Positions 36,308 through 46,186 of a stretch of DNA of 64,000 nucleotides are shown here, one piece after another. Position 1 is the stretch's first letter. Each line of letters begins with the position of its first letter. The stretch is from contig NC_037602.1 in NCBI RefSeq assembly GCF_003073045.1, forward strand, positions 13,705,731 to 13,769,730, read 5' to 3'. The position numbers were made by a program, and so were the translations under genes. The stretch is from Pomacea canaliculata (lineage: Eukaryota > Mollusca > Gastropoda > Architaenioglossa > Ampullariidae). The notes beneath the pieces are model-generated. The model was not told where the DNA came from and did no database searches. It saw nothing but the letters and a program-made list of their open reading frames with translations.

Positions 36308-39300
36308 CTGCAACAGAGGGTGAATGTTCAAGAATGAGACTTTACACTTAGGTGATGGACTGATAAAGCACCATACTTTTTGATTGAACAGTTGAGGCAT
36401 CAAACTTATCTGATAGCAAGGGTTTTGTAACCACTTGGATGGTATTAATTCAGAGTTATCTAAATAAGCCTCTTTTTAATCGAATGGGCGGGTGATTGTC
36501 TCTTTAACAAGGTTTTGACTTTTGGTGAGTTATGTTACTATGACCTAATCCCACATGGCCTGTTACTGTTACTAAAGACTAAACTTTGAGTTCAGTCTTT
36601 GGCTGATAGAGCTACTTTGTTGAACAACAAAAACATTCGCAAGATTATTTATTACTGGGAAGTTTTCGAATCCTTTCTCGCCATTGTAGTTCGTTGCTCA
36701 GTTTTTATAACTATGAAGACAACATGAAATTCCAAGTTTGCTCGTCCCCTGAGAGAAGGAGTGAGTTAGCAATCCAAGATTATCTGAATAATGAATGAGA
36801 TCCACCCGTGGAAACCTTGAACGGCGACATATTGTGTTAGAACAGTGAACCATAAACAGTGAAGTGTGAACAAACAAAAAATTATATAGCAAGTGCACAA
36901 AGATTAGCAATCTCTTTACCTGATTAGTAGTGTTGTATGGGTAGCCGGTAGAATTAGTGTAGTAGGGATAGCCGGTAGAATTAGTGTGTAGTATGGGTAG
37001 CCGGTAGAATTAGTGTAGTACGGGTAGCCAGTTGAATAGTTGTAGTATGGGTAGCCGGTAGTGCTGTTGTAATTCCAAACGTCCCCTGATCCTGTTGAAG
37101 AAAAAATAAATCCCTGAAATTATCATTGAAAACGTAGCATGGACTTATTGTCTATCTCCTCCAACACCTCATCCTCCTCTTTGTCACATTACACAGACCG
37201 TCAGGCCAGCCTTTCATTTGCATGACTAGTTTTTGTCTTTGTGCCCGTCTGCTCTTGTCTCTCTATGGAATGCTTCGCACAGGCATATAGTGCAGTTCCA
37301 ACTAATGTTATTACAAAGTTCAATGAAGCTTTAAGGAAAGCTACGGATTCCATGACCATGAATATTAGTATTAACACTAAAAATGGATAACAGCTTTCAT
37401 TGAATGGTTTGACGAAGAATGCAAGCCAAAGAAGAGTTTGGTAAGAAGGACATTAAGAATGCATAAGAAGAGAAAAACAGAGGAAGGAAGGATGCTGTAA
37501 AGAAAGAAAAGCATGCAAGCACCTATTAAAAGAGAAGGAGCAGTCCTTTATCCACACAAAAAATCAGATCTCTTGTGGATGATACCAGCAACCACAAGGT
37601 CTTTTGGAGAAAATAGAAAGAAATGCAGGAAAAGGCATTTATAATGGGGACAATAAAGGAGGAAGAGTGGTAAACTATTTTAAAACAAGACTGAATAAGG
37701 GATGGGTAAAATGTAACATTTTGAGTGACACCTGTTAACATAGGGACAGTGCTTACAATATTCAGCAAGATATTCAGCCCATAAAAATTGTAAAGCTGCT
37801 GGTCCAGATAGCATCATGAGCGAGGTGTTAAAAGCATCTGCCAATGCCATAGTATCTTTCTTTGTGAAATTATTTAATAGTCTATATGACCAGGGAATAT
37901 GGCCCTTCCTGGAGAGTGGACTAAATCAATAATTATTCAAATTTATAAGAAGGGTGACCCAAATAGTCCTGATAACTATAGAAGCATTTCACTAATAAGC
38001 ATACTAAGTAAAGTTACAAGCATTATACATAAAAGGCTGACTTATGGGAATCATATAATTGTGCTTAAAGCAATTAAAGACGTGTGTGTGTATAACGTTT
38101 TTCTGTTTTTTTTCTTCCGTCCATCCAGCGGCCTCTCCGGAGGAAGAGCTATCGATTTATTGTTCGCTCTGTGTCTCAGTTAACCCATTGCGTGTGGTTA
38201 GGTGCTGAACTGTGTAATAAGACTAACTCACCTGAGGAGTTTGTGATGACGTAGCTGATCTCAAAACCAGGTCCTTGGACAGACGAGTCCGATATAAATC
38301 GGACCACAAAATCGCTGTCATACACTTGATCTGCGCGTACACACGAGCACGCACACACACGCGAGCACACACACACACACGCAATGAGGATTTCTCATCG
38401 AGTAGATATGAATGTAAATTACTTAAGACAATTTACTGAGGGGCCATGCAACATAAAGAAGTCCAGATTAGAAGTCACATATCAAAAGACATTTTTGAAA
38501 TAATAAAATGGATATTAAAGTATATATTCCGCCATTAATGACTATCATATTTAGATTCATACAAACATAAAAACAAGAACAAAATTTATATCCAAGAAAT
38601 CCCTGCTATAAAAGTTGGCTGTTCAAACGTTTGTCAGAGGTTACTTCACGTCACAAACAAACAAACAAACAAACAAACAAACAAACAAACAAACAAACAA
38701 ACAAACAAACAAACAAACAAACAAACAAACAAACAAAGATTGACTTACATGTTCGCTGGCCGGCCTGGGTACCGCAGATCAAATTATTATAGTCGTCATC
38801 AAATGAAGCTTGTCATACGAGCAAAAAGAGTTAGCTTCGATGCTGACATTGTATCTGAGGGTGATGAAGGTGCCTGGCTGTGTGTGGATGGTGTAGGTCC
38901 ATTGTGCATTATCCGGGTAGTAAGAGGGATAGTTGAGGCTTTGGAAACTTCCAGACGGGCCCCAAAAGTCTCTGGTCAAGAAGGAGTAACCTGCAATCAA
39001 CCAAGCACCAGAAAGATAAAATCTTTAATTAAATTGAAAGTGTGCAGTGCAGTTTATAGTAAGTCCCGTAACAGTGAGAAAGAAATAAAGAAAGAAACAA
39101 GCAAACAGCCAAAGAAAAAAACAAAGAGTATTGGCGCACTGGGAACACCTGCAAAAGTGGTTAAATGCTCGACAATGGACACTATACTTAGCTAATGGAT
39201 AGATAAGACACCATACTTCTTGAGATGGACAGTTGAGGCACCACACTTGTCTGATAGAAAGGGCTTTACAATCAGCTAGGTAGATATTAATTCTGAGTTA

Positions 39301-42300
39301 TCCGAATGGCCTCTGAGGGTGACTGCCTCTTAAACTCTTTCTGCTTCTCACAAACTTTTGACTTTTTGTGCCTCATTCCTATTGAGTCTGTTACTGTTAC
39401 TATGCTTTACTCCTACATAGTCTGTTACTATGACCTGCTCCCATGTAGTCTGTTACTTTAACTATGCATTACTCCTACATAGTCTGCTACTATGACCTGC
39501 TCCCATGTGGCTGTGCTACTGTTACTATGGCCCGATGTTTAAGTTCAGACTTTTGCCGAAAGATCTTTTTTAAAGAAAAAATTTCAAGGTTAGTTATTAC
39601 TACTGCACTTTCCGGATCCCTACTCACGATGGTAGTTGGCGGAAGGGACATAAAAGTATGGAGAGTTCTACACAGTAGGAAAGACAAGCGTTGCTCAGTT
39701 TTCATGACTATGAAGACATTATGCGCTTCCAAGTTTGCCCGACCCCGGGGAGAAAGACTGAGTTAGCAATCAAGATTATCTGAATAACGAATAAAATCCA
39801 CCCGTGGAAACCATGAACAGCGACATATAGTGTTAGAACAGTGAACCATAAACAGTGAAGTGTGAACAACAACAAAAATTATATAGCAAGTGCACAAAGA
39901 TTAGCAATCTCTTTACCTTGATCAGTAGTGTTGTATGGGTAGCCAGTAGAATTAGTGTAGTACGGGTAGCCAGTAGAATTAGTGTAGTACGGGTAGCCAG
40001 TAGAATTAGTGTAGTACGGGTAGCCAGTAGAATTAGTGTAGTACGGGTAGCCAGTAGAATTAGTGTAGTACGGGTAACCGGTAGAATTAGTGTAATATGG
40101 GTAACTGGTGGAATTAGTGTAGTATGGATAGCCGGTAGAATAAGTGTAATATGGGTAACTGGTGGAATTAGTGTAGTATGGATAGCCGGTAGAATAAGTG
40201 TAATATGGGTAACCAGTAGAATTTGTGTAGTATGGGTAACCGGTAGAATTAGTGTAGTATGGGTAACCGGTAGTGCTGTTATAGACAGGTTGATAACTGC
40301 TGTTGTAAGAAGGTTGATAAGTGGTGCTGAAATTCCCAAAGCCCGTGGATCCTGTTGAAGAAAAAAAAATCCCTGAAAATATTATTGAAAAAATAACGGG
40401 AACGTATTGTCCACCTCCATCCCCTCCCCCAATACCTTTTATCTTCATCTTCGCAACATTACACAGACCGTCAGGCCCGCCTTTCTTTTGTAATGAATAT
40501 TTTTGCCTAGTCACGTGAGTGAGATATGAAGACTTCCCATAAACCTGTGTCCGTCATTGTCTGCTCTCTCTATCAATGTATACAGTTATCTGTTTGCTCG
40601 TCCGTCCATCCAGCCGTCTGTGCAGAGGGAAAGCTGTCACTTCATTGCCTGCTCTGTAGTGTCTATAAACCCGTTGAGTGAGGTTACCTGCTGGACTGTG
40701 AATGAGACAAACTCACCTGAGGAGTTGGTGATGACGTAGCTGATCTGAAAACCAGGTCCTTGGACAGACGAGTCCGATGCAAAGCGGACCACAAAATCGC
40801 TGTCAGGCACTTGATCTACCCGCGTACACACACACACATACAAGCACTCCATTTCCATCATATTTACATCTTTGATGCAGTTGTATTTATGTACTGTTTA
40901 TAGTAAAGGTCCAGCAGACATCTATACATTGCACTTGAATCATATCTGACTGGATTGAGTTTTAATTTAATCAGTCATAAAGTAGTTTTGTGACATTAGA
41001 ACCAAAGCTTTTGACACATGTTTGTCTGTCAAGACCAAAGCTGTAGACACACACATTAAAAACAAAAACAATTGTTGACTTACATGTTCGCTGGCCGGCC
41101 AGGGTACCGCAGATCAAATTATTATAGTCGTCATCAAATGTCAGCTTGTCCCAAGCGCAGCTAGGGTGAGCTTCGATACTGACATTGTATCTGAGGTGAT
41201 GAAGGTGCCTGGCTGTGTGTGGATGATGTAGGTCCATTGTGCGTTATCGGGGTAGTTCGAGGGATAGTTGAGGCTTTGGAAACTTCCAGACGGACCCCAC
41301 AAGTCTCTGGTCAAGGAGGAGTAACCTGCAATCAACAAAGCACAAATAGAAGAAAGATAAAACCGATTTTATTAAATTGGAAGTGTGCAGTGCAGATTAT
41401 GGTAGGTCCCGTAACAGAGATAAAAAAGAATGAAAGAAAAAAAGAAGAAATAAAATGAAGATGGCGCATGTGCGAGTGTGTTCTTGCATGAGCAGTGAAA
41501 TGCATCTTTCTCTCTCTCGCTCTCGCGCAAAGTTCCGATGAACCGATTTTTTAAAATGGAACTTTAAGACGGTGGTTCTCAAAGTGTGGTCTACAGCTGA
41601 CAGTCATCATCTGTCCGCAAAGTGATGTTTAAATCGCGAGATACACTAATTAGTCGAGTGTTGATTTTACACCAGTTTTAATTTCATCCATGCTCACCTG
41701 CTCGTTCACATAAAACCCTCGCTTACCAACGAAGTCTTTACGTCACATCGTGAGCATCACGTCATTCAACCGCGTCATAGGTCACCCTTAGTAACTCAGT
41801 CCACTAATTTTTTAATTTTCATGAGTACTTTGCGAAGTCTGTAATTTAATGTCAACTAATTACTAGTCTACTTTCTCAAAGTACATTTAGTTTTGAATTG
41901 TAACGAGAGCAATGCGGCAGTTTAAATGTGAAGTTCACGAGACAGAGTAGTTCTGGGCCTCGTTAGCAAAGTGGTCCACGGTCTGAAATACTTTGAGAAT
42001 TTGAGAAGCATTGCTTTCAGAGAACATGATATTTCTCCAGAGAAAATTACAGAGATGCCACTTACCTGCTTGTCTCTTCAGACGGGAAAGAAGGAGCTGG
42101 AGAGAAAGGTAAAACTGATAAGCATTTACAAATATTTAACGATAATTCACTAAAATTATTTTTAAGTTCATTGAGAAGACGATTGCACTTTTTTCTCACA
42201 GGAAGGTAAGGCAATTTATTGACATCCAAGACCTATACAAATATCAATTTAAATTTCAGGCTGTTGTATGGGTAATATGGGTAGCCGGTAAGAAACAATC

Positions 42301-42838
42301 GTTTATTAACATCCAAGATCCATTCAAATATCAGTGTAGACTGTATCCTACTCAAAGATTAATCATTTATGACATACAAGATCCATACAAATATCTATTC
42401 AAATGTAATGAATCTATAATTACATTAACACCCATTAGTAAAAGTTAATCGATATAGAAAGTTAAGCAATGCTTTTAGAGGCAAATTTTATCCACCACAT
42501 GGATTTCGAGAGAATAATATTACAATATGTATTTGTAATTAGACATAATTACATTATGTTCATTATATTGGAAAATATATAAAAGGTTTCAACAATAAAC
42601 TTTTTAAGAAAAAGCCTTTGTCCAGATACATTCCCTCTATCCTGTCTTCTGCCTAAAGCATTTTCCTTTTTGGCAAGTGATTCGAAACAATCTTTGTCCA
42701 GCGACAAGGTAGAAGATACGAACACATCCCAATTACCCTGCTAAAAAAGTTCTTTTTTTAACTGACATTCTTTCCAGGTAGTGAGTGTACCAGTTCGGCG
42801 ACCGTCAACAAGATGAGAGAAACTTTCAATAAACTCAT
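36193..42838 (-). CDS. Secreted protein with two CUB domains and tandem YPYYTNSTG repeats
   Basis: Exons in transcript order: signal exon from 42838 (end unresolved, near 42760); cassette B 41084-41325, 40717-40815, 39917-40351; cassette A 38749-38990, 38232-38330, 36920-37091; last exon 36193-36307. The start gives a signal peptide (MSLLKVSLILLTVAELVHSL). Each cassette has a CUB domain split over two exons (SGSFQSLNYPSNYPDNAQWT; SDFVVRFASDSSVQGPGFQI) and one exon of 9-residue repeats, most with an NST glycosylation sequon. Internal borders are phase 1, so B's repeat exon joins A's CUB exon in frame and the whole reads as one gene. Each first CUB exon lacks one base (242 instead of 243), at different sites. 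I know no family for the repeat; an extracellular matrix, mucus or shell protein is a guess. Two adjacent genes are the alternative, but no second signal exon or poly(A) signal was found between the cassettes. Confidence 0.7.
36920..37091 (-). CDS. Cassette A repeat exon, five 9-residue units
   Basis: After SGDVWNYNSTT the exon encodes five units of the type GYPYYTNST, one of them with two extra bases. The length of 172 bp shifts the exit phase from 1 to 2. The matching exon in cassette B has 13 units. Confidence 0.7.
37275..38095 (+). mobile_element. LINE fragment with reverse-transcriptase start, degraded
   Basis: In scattered frames, the sequence reads CKAAGPDSIMSEVLKASANA and then WTKSIIIQIYKKGDPNSPDN and YRSISLISILSKV, the standard opening of a non-LTR reverse transcriptase (GPD, KKGD, NYR-ISL). 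Stops and frame changes occur and both ends are truncated. The block is absent from the same intron of cassette B (40352-40716), so it inserted after the cassette duplication or was lost from B. Confidence 0.8.
38232..38330 (-). CDS. Cassette A, second CUB-half exon
   Basis: 99 bp, phase 1 to 1, reading QVYDSDFVVRFISDSSVQGP then GFEISYVITNSSG. Donor CTCAG|GTGAGT. This is the last third of a CUB fold. Confidence 0.8.
38654..38736 (+). repeat. (ACAA)n microsatellite
   Basis: About 20 tandem CAAA/ACAA tetramers, just outside the first CUB-half exon of cassette A. Confidence 0.95.
38749..38990 (-). CDS. Cassette A, first CUB-half exon, one base short
   Basis: The acceptor is TGATTGCAG and the donor CGAACAT|GTAAGT. 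It reads GYSFLTRDFWGPSGSFQSLN and on to IEANSFCSYDKL, where one base is missing compared with cassette B (AAGCTTCATTTG against AAGCTGACATTTG), so the frame breaks before the FDDDYNN element. Confidence 0.75.
39917..40351 (-). CDS. Cassette B repeat exon, thirteen 9-residue units
   Basis: 435 bp, phase 1 to 1, fully open. After GSTGFGNFSTTYQPSYNSSY it has twelve full units of YPYYTNSTG type and a partial thirteenth (YPYNTTDQG). Ten of the twelve full units carry an NST sequon; two have TYST instead. Three of nine residues per unit are Tyr. A chain of closely spaced N-glycans on a Tyr-Pro backbone is predicted. Confidence 0.8.
40717..40815 (-). CDS. Cassette B, second CUB-half exon
   Basis: 99 bp, phase 1 to 1, reading QVPDSDFVVRFASDSSVQGP then GFQISYVITNSSG. 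Donor CTCAG|GTGAGT, identical in layout to the cassette A exon at 38232. Confidence 0.8.
41084..41325 (-). CDS. Cassette B, first CUB-half exon, one base short
   Basis: It reads GYSSLTRDLWGPSGSFQSLN and on to HTQPGTFIT. One G is missing compared with cassette A (TGAGGTGATG against TGAGGGTGATG on the plus strand). After that, the other frame continues LRYNVSIEAHPSCAWDKLTF and DDDYNNLICGT to the donor CGAACAT|GTAAGT. Confidence 0.75.
41570..42013. mobile_element. Non-autonomous hAT-like element, 444 bp, with 8-bp target-site duplication
   Basis: Inverted ends are CGGTGGTTCTCAAA on the left and, reversed, CAATGCTTCTCAAA on the right. It is flanked by CTTTAAGA (41562-41569) and CTTTCAGA (42014-42021), matching at 7 of 8 bases. 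The TGGTTCTCAAA-type end is typical of hAT elements. It has no coding sequence and lies in intron 1 of the CUB-repeat gene. Confidence 0.75.
42211..42404. repeat. Three diverged tandem units plus a remnant of the YPYY repeat
   Basis: Units begin near 42211, 42300 and 42361, sharing TTTATTxACATCCAAGA and ATACAAATATCxATTTAAA-like blocks. Between the first two, at about 42258-42292, the minus strand reads TGYPYYPYNS, a short relic of the repeat exon. This may be what remains of an older third cassette in intron 1. Confidence 0.55.
42760..42838 (-). CDS. Signal-peptide exon of the CUB-repeat gene
   Basis: The ATG at 42838 has a good context (GCCGCCATCATCATG). It opens MSLLKVSLILLTVAELVHSL, a clear secretion signal. 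The next exon needs phase 1, but the obvious GT sites here are in phase 0; only a weak A|GTTAAA fits. The exon end is therefore unresolved, and a missed small exon or an indel is possible. Confidence 0.6.
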
Positions 42839-42930
42839 GATGATGGCGGCACCAACACCAGCAGCAGCAGCAGCAACAGCAGAGGAAGCAGACGGCCGGC
42901 CTTAACCTGATTTCTGGTTCGTGAGGAGAC

Positions 42931-42938
42931 TTTTTATA
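42931..42938 (-). promoter_or_regulatory. TATA box of the CUB-repeat gene
   Basis: TATAAAAA on the minus strand, 93 bases before the start codon, in the context GAGCTATAAAAAGTC. It predicts a 5'UTR of about 65 bases with a CTG-rich run. Confidence 0.65.
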
Positions 42939-43838
42939 GCTCTTGTTTTTCTTTTCACTATTCACTTGCGACCAGCTGTCCAATCTGAGGTTTGTGGAGG
43001 CGGTGAAGTCACGTGAAGGTGCATCAACAGACAATATTTCACTCAGGCTTACAGGTGTGTCAGGTGAAAAGAATGTACCATTGCCTTTGAGAAGTCTTTG
43101 GAGCGGCTTTGTGGCCAGTTGTAATGCACCCCAAAAGATCGACCCCCAACACCACCACCACGACGACCACCACCAACACCACCCCCACCACCAGCACCAC
43201 TCTCTGTTCTTATGTACAGACGAATTAAAGGAGAGCGCCCACGAACACTGAAAAATTCGGTCAAGATGTTTTATAAAAAGTTCTTTAATATACTAAATAT
43301 TAAACTCATGGGGTTTTATTATTATTATTGTTGTCTTTGAACAGTTTGATAAGTAAAGCCATGTTTTATTTGTTATATTAATGGCAAACTTTAAGTTGTA
43401 ACAAAGTGCTTTACTGATATACAATTATGATTGTTGTTATGGTTGTTGTTTCGTTGTTGAAGAGTTTCAGCTGTAACGTAAATTTTCTATGGTTGTCATT
43501 ATAAAGGCACATCCAAAATTGTGATAGTGGGCTTCAGAAAAGTAAATTATTATTATTAACCTCAAAGATAATAATAACAACTCATTGCGCTGAACACGAT
43601 CATGAAATAGTCACAAAGATGTAAGAACGAAGTATAATGAGAAGGCTCGATGAGTTCCGGCAATAGGCACGGGGACACAACTCTCAGACTGCCATATAAG
43701 CGGCTTCTAAACTGAGCATTTTGTGTTTTATGCAAATTGGACTCAAACTTCTGACCAAAGTGTACATACTCGTTCTAGATTATATGGTATGACCAAACGT
43801 TTCCACAGAATTATGGTTTCAGCTGTATTTCTTTTATG

Positions 43839-43972
43839 GACTACAAGGATTATTGCTAGTGAACTACAAGAATGACTGCTAGTGGACTACAAGAATGACT
43901 GCTAGTGGACTACAAGAATGACTGCTTGTGGACTACAAGAATGATTGCTTGTGGACTACAAGGATTACTCTA
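43839..43972 (+). repeat. Minisatellite, 23-bp unit, about six copies
   Basis: The unit is close to GGACTACAAGAATGACTGCT followed by AGT. The inner copies are nearly identical; the outer two differ more (GGATTATT, GGATTACT). Confidence 0.9.
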
Positions 43973-45858
43973 GTTAAGAACTAGAATTACTGCTAAATCA
44001 AATCCTAAATCAGGTGTTAGGCAGGACGCGTTTTTTTCTTCCCTTCTCTTGCATTCATCTACCCGTTTAAGACTAGCCTTAAGACCTTTTTAATGCGTCC
44101 AGTAGAGCTGGTGGTCAACTCTTTTTCTACCACACCCTCGATCCATCTCTTTGTTTTTGTGGTTTGAACTCAGTGTTCATTTATTTCTTGGGATGCTCAT
44201 TTGTTCAAGCTCATTGCGCTCTCTGCAAGCCGGGAAATGCGCCATGTAAGTGATTTGTGTATTATCATTCTTATTATTTCACCTTCCTTATACTTTTTAA
44301 TTTACATTTAATATGATAAAGCTCTCTGAGTTTGTGTACATTTCCAGCGATAAAAACTTTTCGAAGAATTCATTAAAATGGTCAAGTTGGTTAGTAATTT
44401 AAAGTTTTTATTTGGTTTCTTGTCTTTAAAATATTTATTCATGCATAAAAAAACTATTTGTTCTTAAAATGATGTTTATATGTCTTGAGACTGTGTCCAA
44501 TCCCATGAATATTACTTATGTAAGCTTAGTGAATGCTTTAACCAGTGAAAATATTGTTTCGGAATCGAATATTGATTTTTTCCTTCCATACTGCCCTGTG
44601 TGGCTGTTACAGATGCTGTGCACTCACACCTTATGGAGGAGTTTGTGTGCTTACCTTGGAGTCAATAGCGCTTTGCCAGCAGATGTGTTTGATCCTACCT
44701 GTATGCAAGCAGTGGTATGCACAGCTGATGCTGTGTGTAGAATCAGGTGTTAGGTATGCCCGGTGAGTTGAGTCAGTAAGATTGACCTTCTGATTCCTCC
44801 CCTCGCCGACACACACACAGATAAAAACCTTGAGACTCGCTAAAATCCACCGAATTCGGGACGAAAGTGAGAGGTATCGTAGTAGGGAGATTAACCCGTC
44901 TTCTTTCATTTCACGAACCATAACTTAAACACCTATAAATTCAAGTTCTTTATTTAAGTATTGAAATAAAACTCTTAAAAAATCATATATATATATAATG
45001 CCTTTTTTTGTTATTTTACTTTCACTTATGATACCATTGTTACGCTTGACTGAAGGATTGAAGGGGAACTTTATATCTCCAGCTGAGAGCAATCGACCTT
45101 TATTTACGTATGTACCGTGGTGGACAAAGATGCTCTCTGAAAATCCACTCATTATATCTTGAAATTGATTTCTACAAAAAGCACAAACGGTCACAATAAT
45201 TTTATTTTTATCAGCAGTGACTTCTGCAAAAGGTCGTTAATAAGTCACCATTGACTGATGTGGGCTGGTAAAGACAACAATGAACGTGGGCCGGTTATTT
45301 CCACCAAAACCCATATCACACCGGCTCACCGACCCCCGCCATGACCATGCGGCTTCTGCATCACAACAGTCGACCCAACCTGAAAGTCGAATCGACCAGG
45401 CTCAGGCTAAATGAACCCCGAGTAACACCTGTTTCATATTAACCGAACATCTAATGATGATAAAGGCTATTTTTAAATTAAAAAGAAACCATTGATTTAA
45501 ACGTTTCTTTTTATGTGCCAGTGTTTTCTGTGTATTGCCAGGCTGCCATGTTTGTTTAGGAAGATGTGGTTTAAGCTTGTTTGAAACACACATGGCTGTC
45601 AATAGTTGACGTTCATATCTAATTCTATCATCGGAGATCGACTTGTCTTTTAGGGCCTGGACGGATTCAATTTTCGGAGTTGGGAGTATACGGTGGCCAT
45701 GACTATAGTTTTGATCAAAATGAGAGGTGACCCATGGAACAAACAGTCTCTTTCCAAATATATTTATTTTACGTAATTTCTGCAGAAAATCGTAGTGTAG
45801 GGTCGACCAAAGATTTTTTAAAAAATGTATTCTTTTTCCAACATGCAACATTTGCAAT

Positions 45859-45945
45859 TCCCCCCCCCCCCAAAAAAAAAACAAACAAACAAAACAAAAA
45901 CAAAAAAACAAACAAACAAACAAACCAAAACCAAAACCAAATAAC
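45859..45945 (+). repeat. Homopolymer and CAAA-type simple repeat
   Basis: A run of ten C, then ten A, then CAAA/ACAAA tetramers and pentamers. Base-call errors are likely here. Confidence 0.9.
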
Positions 45946-46186
45946 CCAACCCAGGTAGTCACATTTATATAACGAAATACGTCCGTGAATTCCATTCTTT
46001 GGTGTTGCAACTAAGAGCGAATCGTAATCGGGAAAATGTCAAGAAAAGGGTTTTATAGTTTATATTTATATATTAACAATAGCAGGCTGTTGGTGTAATA
46101 GAAACAGTCGATTTTCTTCGTCTTTTGATCAATCTTTTATCACTCCTTTTTTGATTGCTCCTTTTTCCCCTCTGTTGGTTATGCAG

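Larger units (their letters stand above)
36320..39160 (-). repeat. Tandem segmental duplication, cassette A
   Basis: Exons and introns of this block match 39161-41420. Examples are the intron blocks at 36335-36470 and 39170-39310, and 36715-36910 and 39710-39905, the latter with near-identical AACAGTGAACCATAAACAGT. Cassette A is longer because a LINE fragment sits in the intron between its repeat exon and second CUB exon. Confidence 0.85.
42939..46186. other. Upstream region of the CUB-repeat gene and intergenic DNA
   Basis: No gene is recognised. It contains an ACC-rich run (43145-43200), the 23-bp minisatellite at 43839-43972 and a C/A homopolymer and CAAA microsatellite at 45859-45945. 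Open frames around 44470-44760 and 45400-46010 show no known motif. Confidence 0.5.

Noticed and set aside
39833-40339. Open frames in the other phases and strand of the repeat exon (for example an Ile/Leu/Thr-rich 168-residue reading)
   Set aside because: A 27-bp repeat keeps several frames open. The phase-1 frame with the NST repeat is fixed by the splice junctions.
44469-44766. Two overlapping Cys-rich open frames
   Set aside because: No recognisable domain or phase-matched neighbours.
45402-46010. 202-residue minus-strand open frame with Phe/Gly/Cys run
   Set aside because: Its core is the translation of a CAAA and poly-A/C simple repeat.
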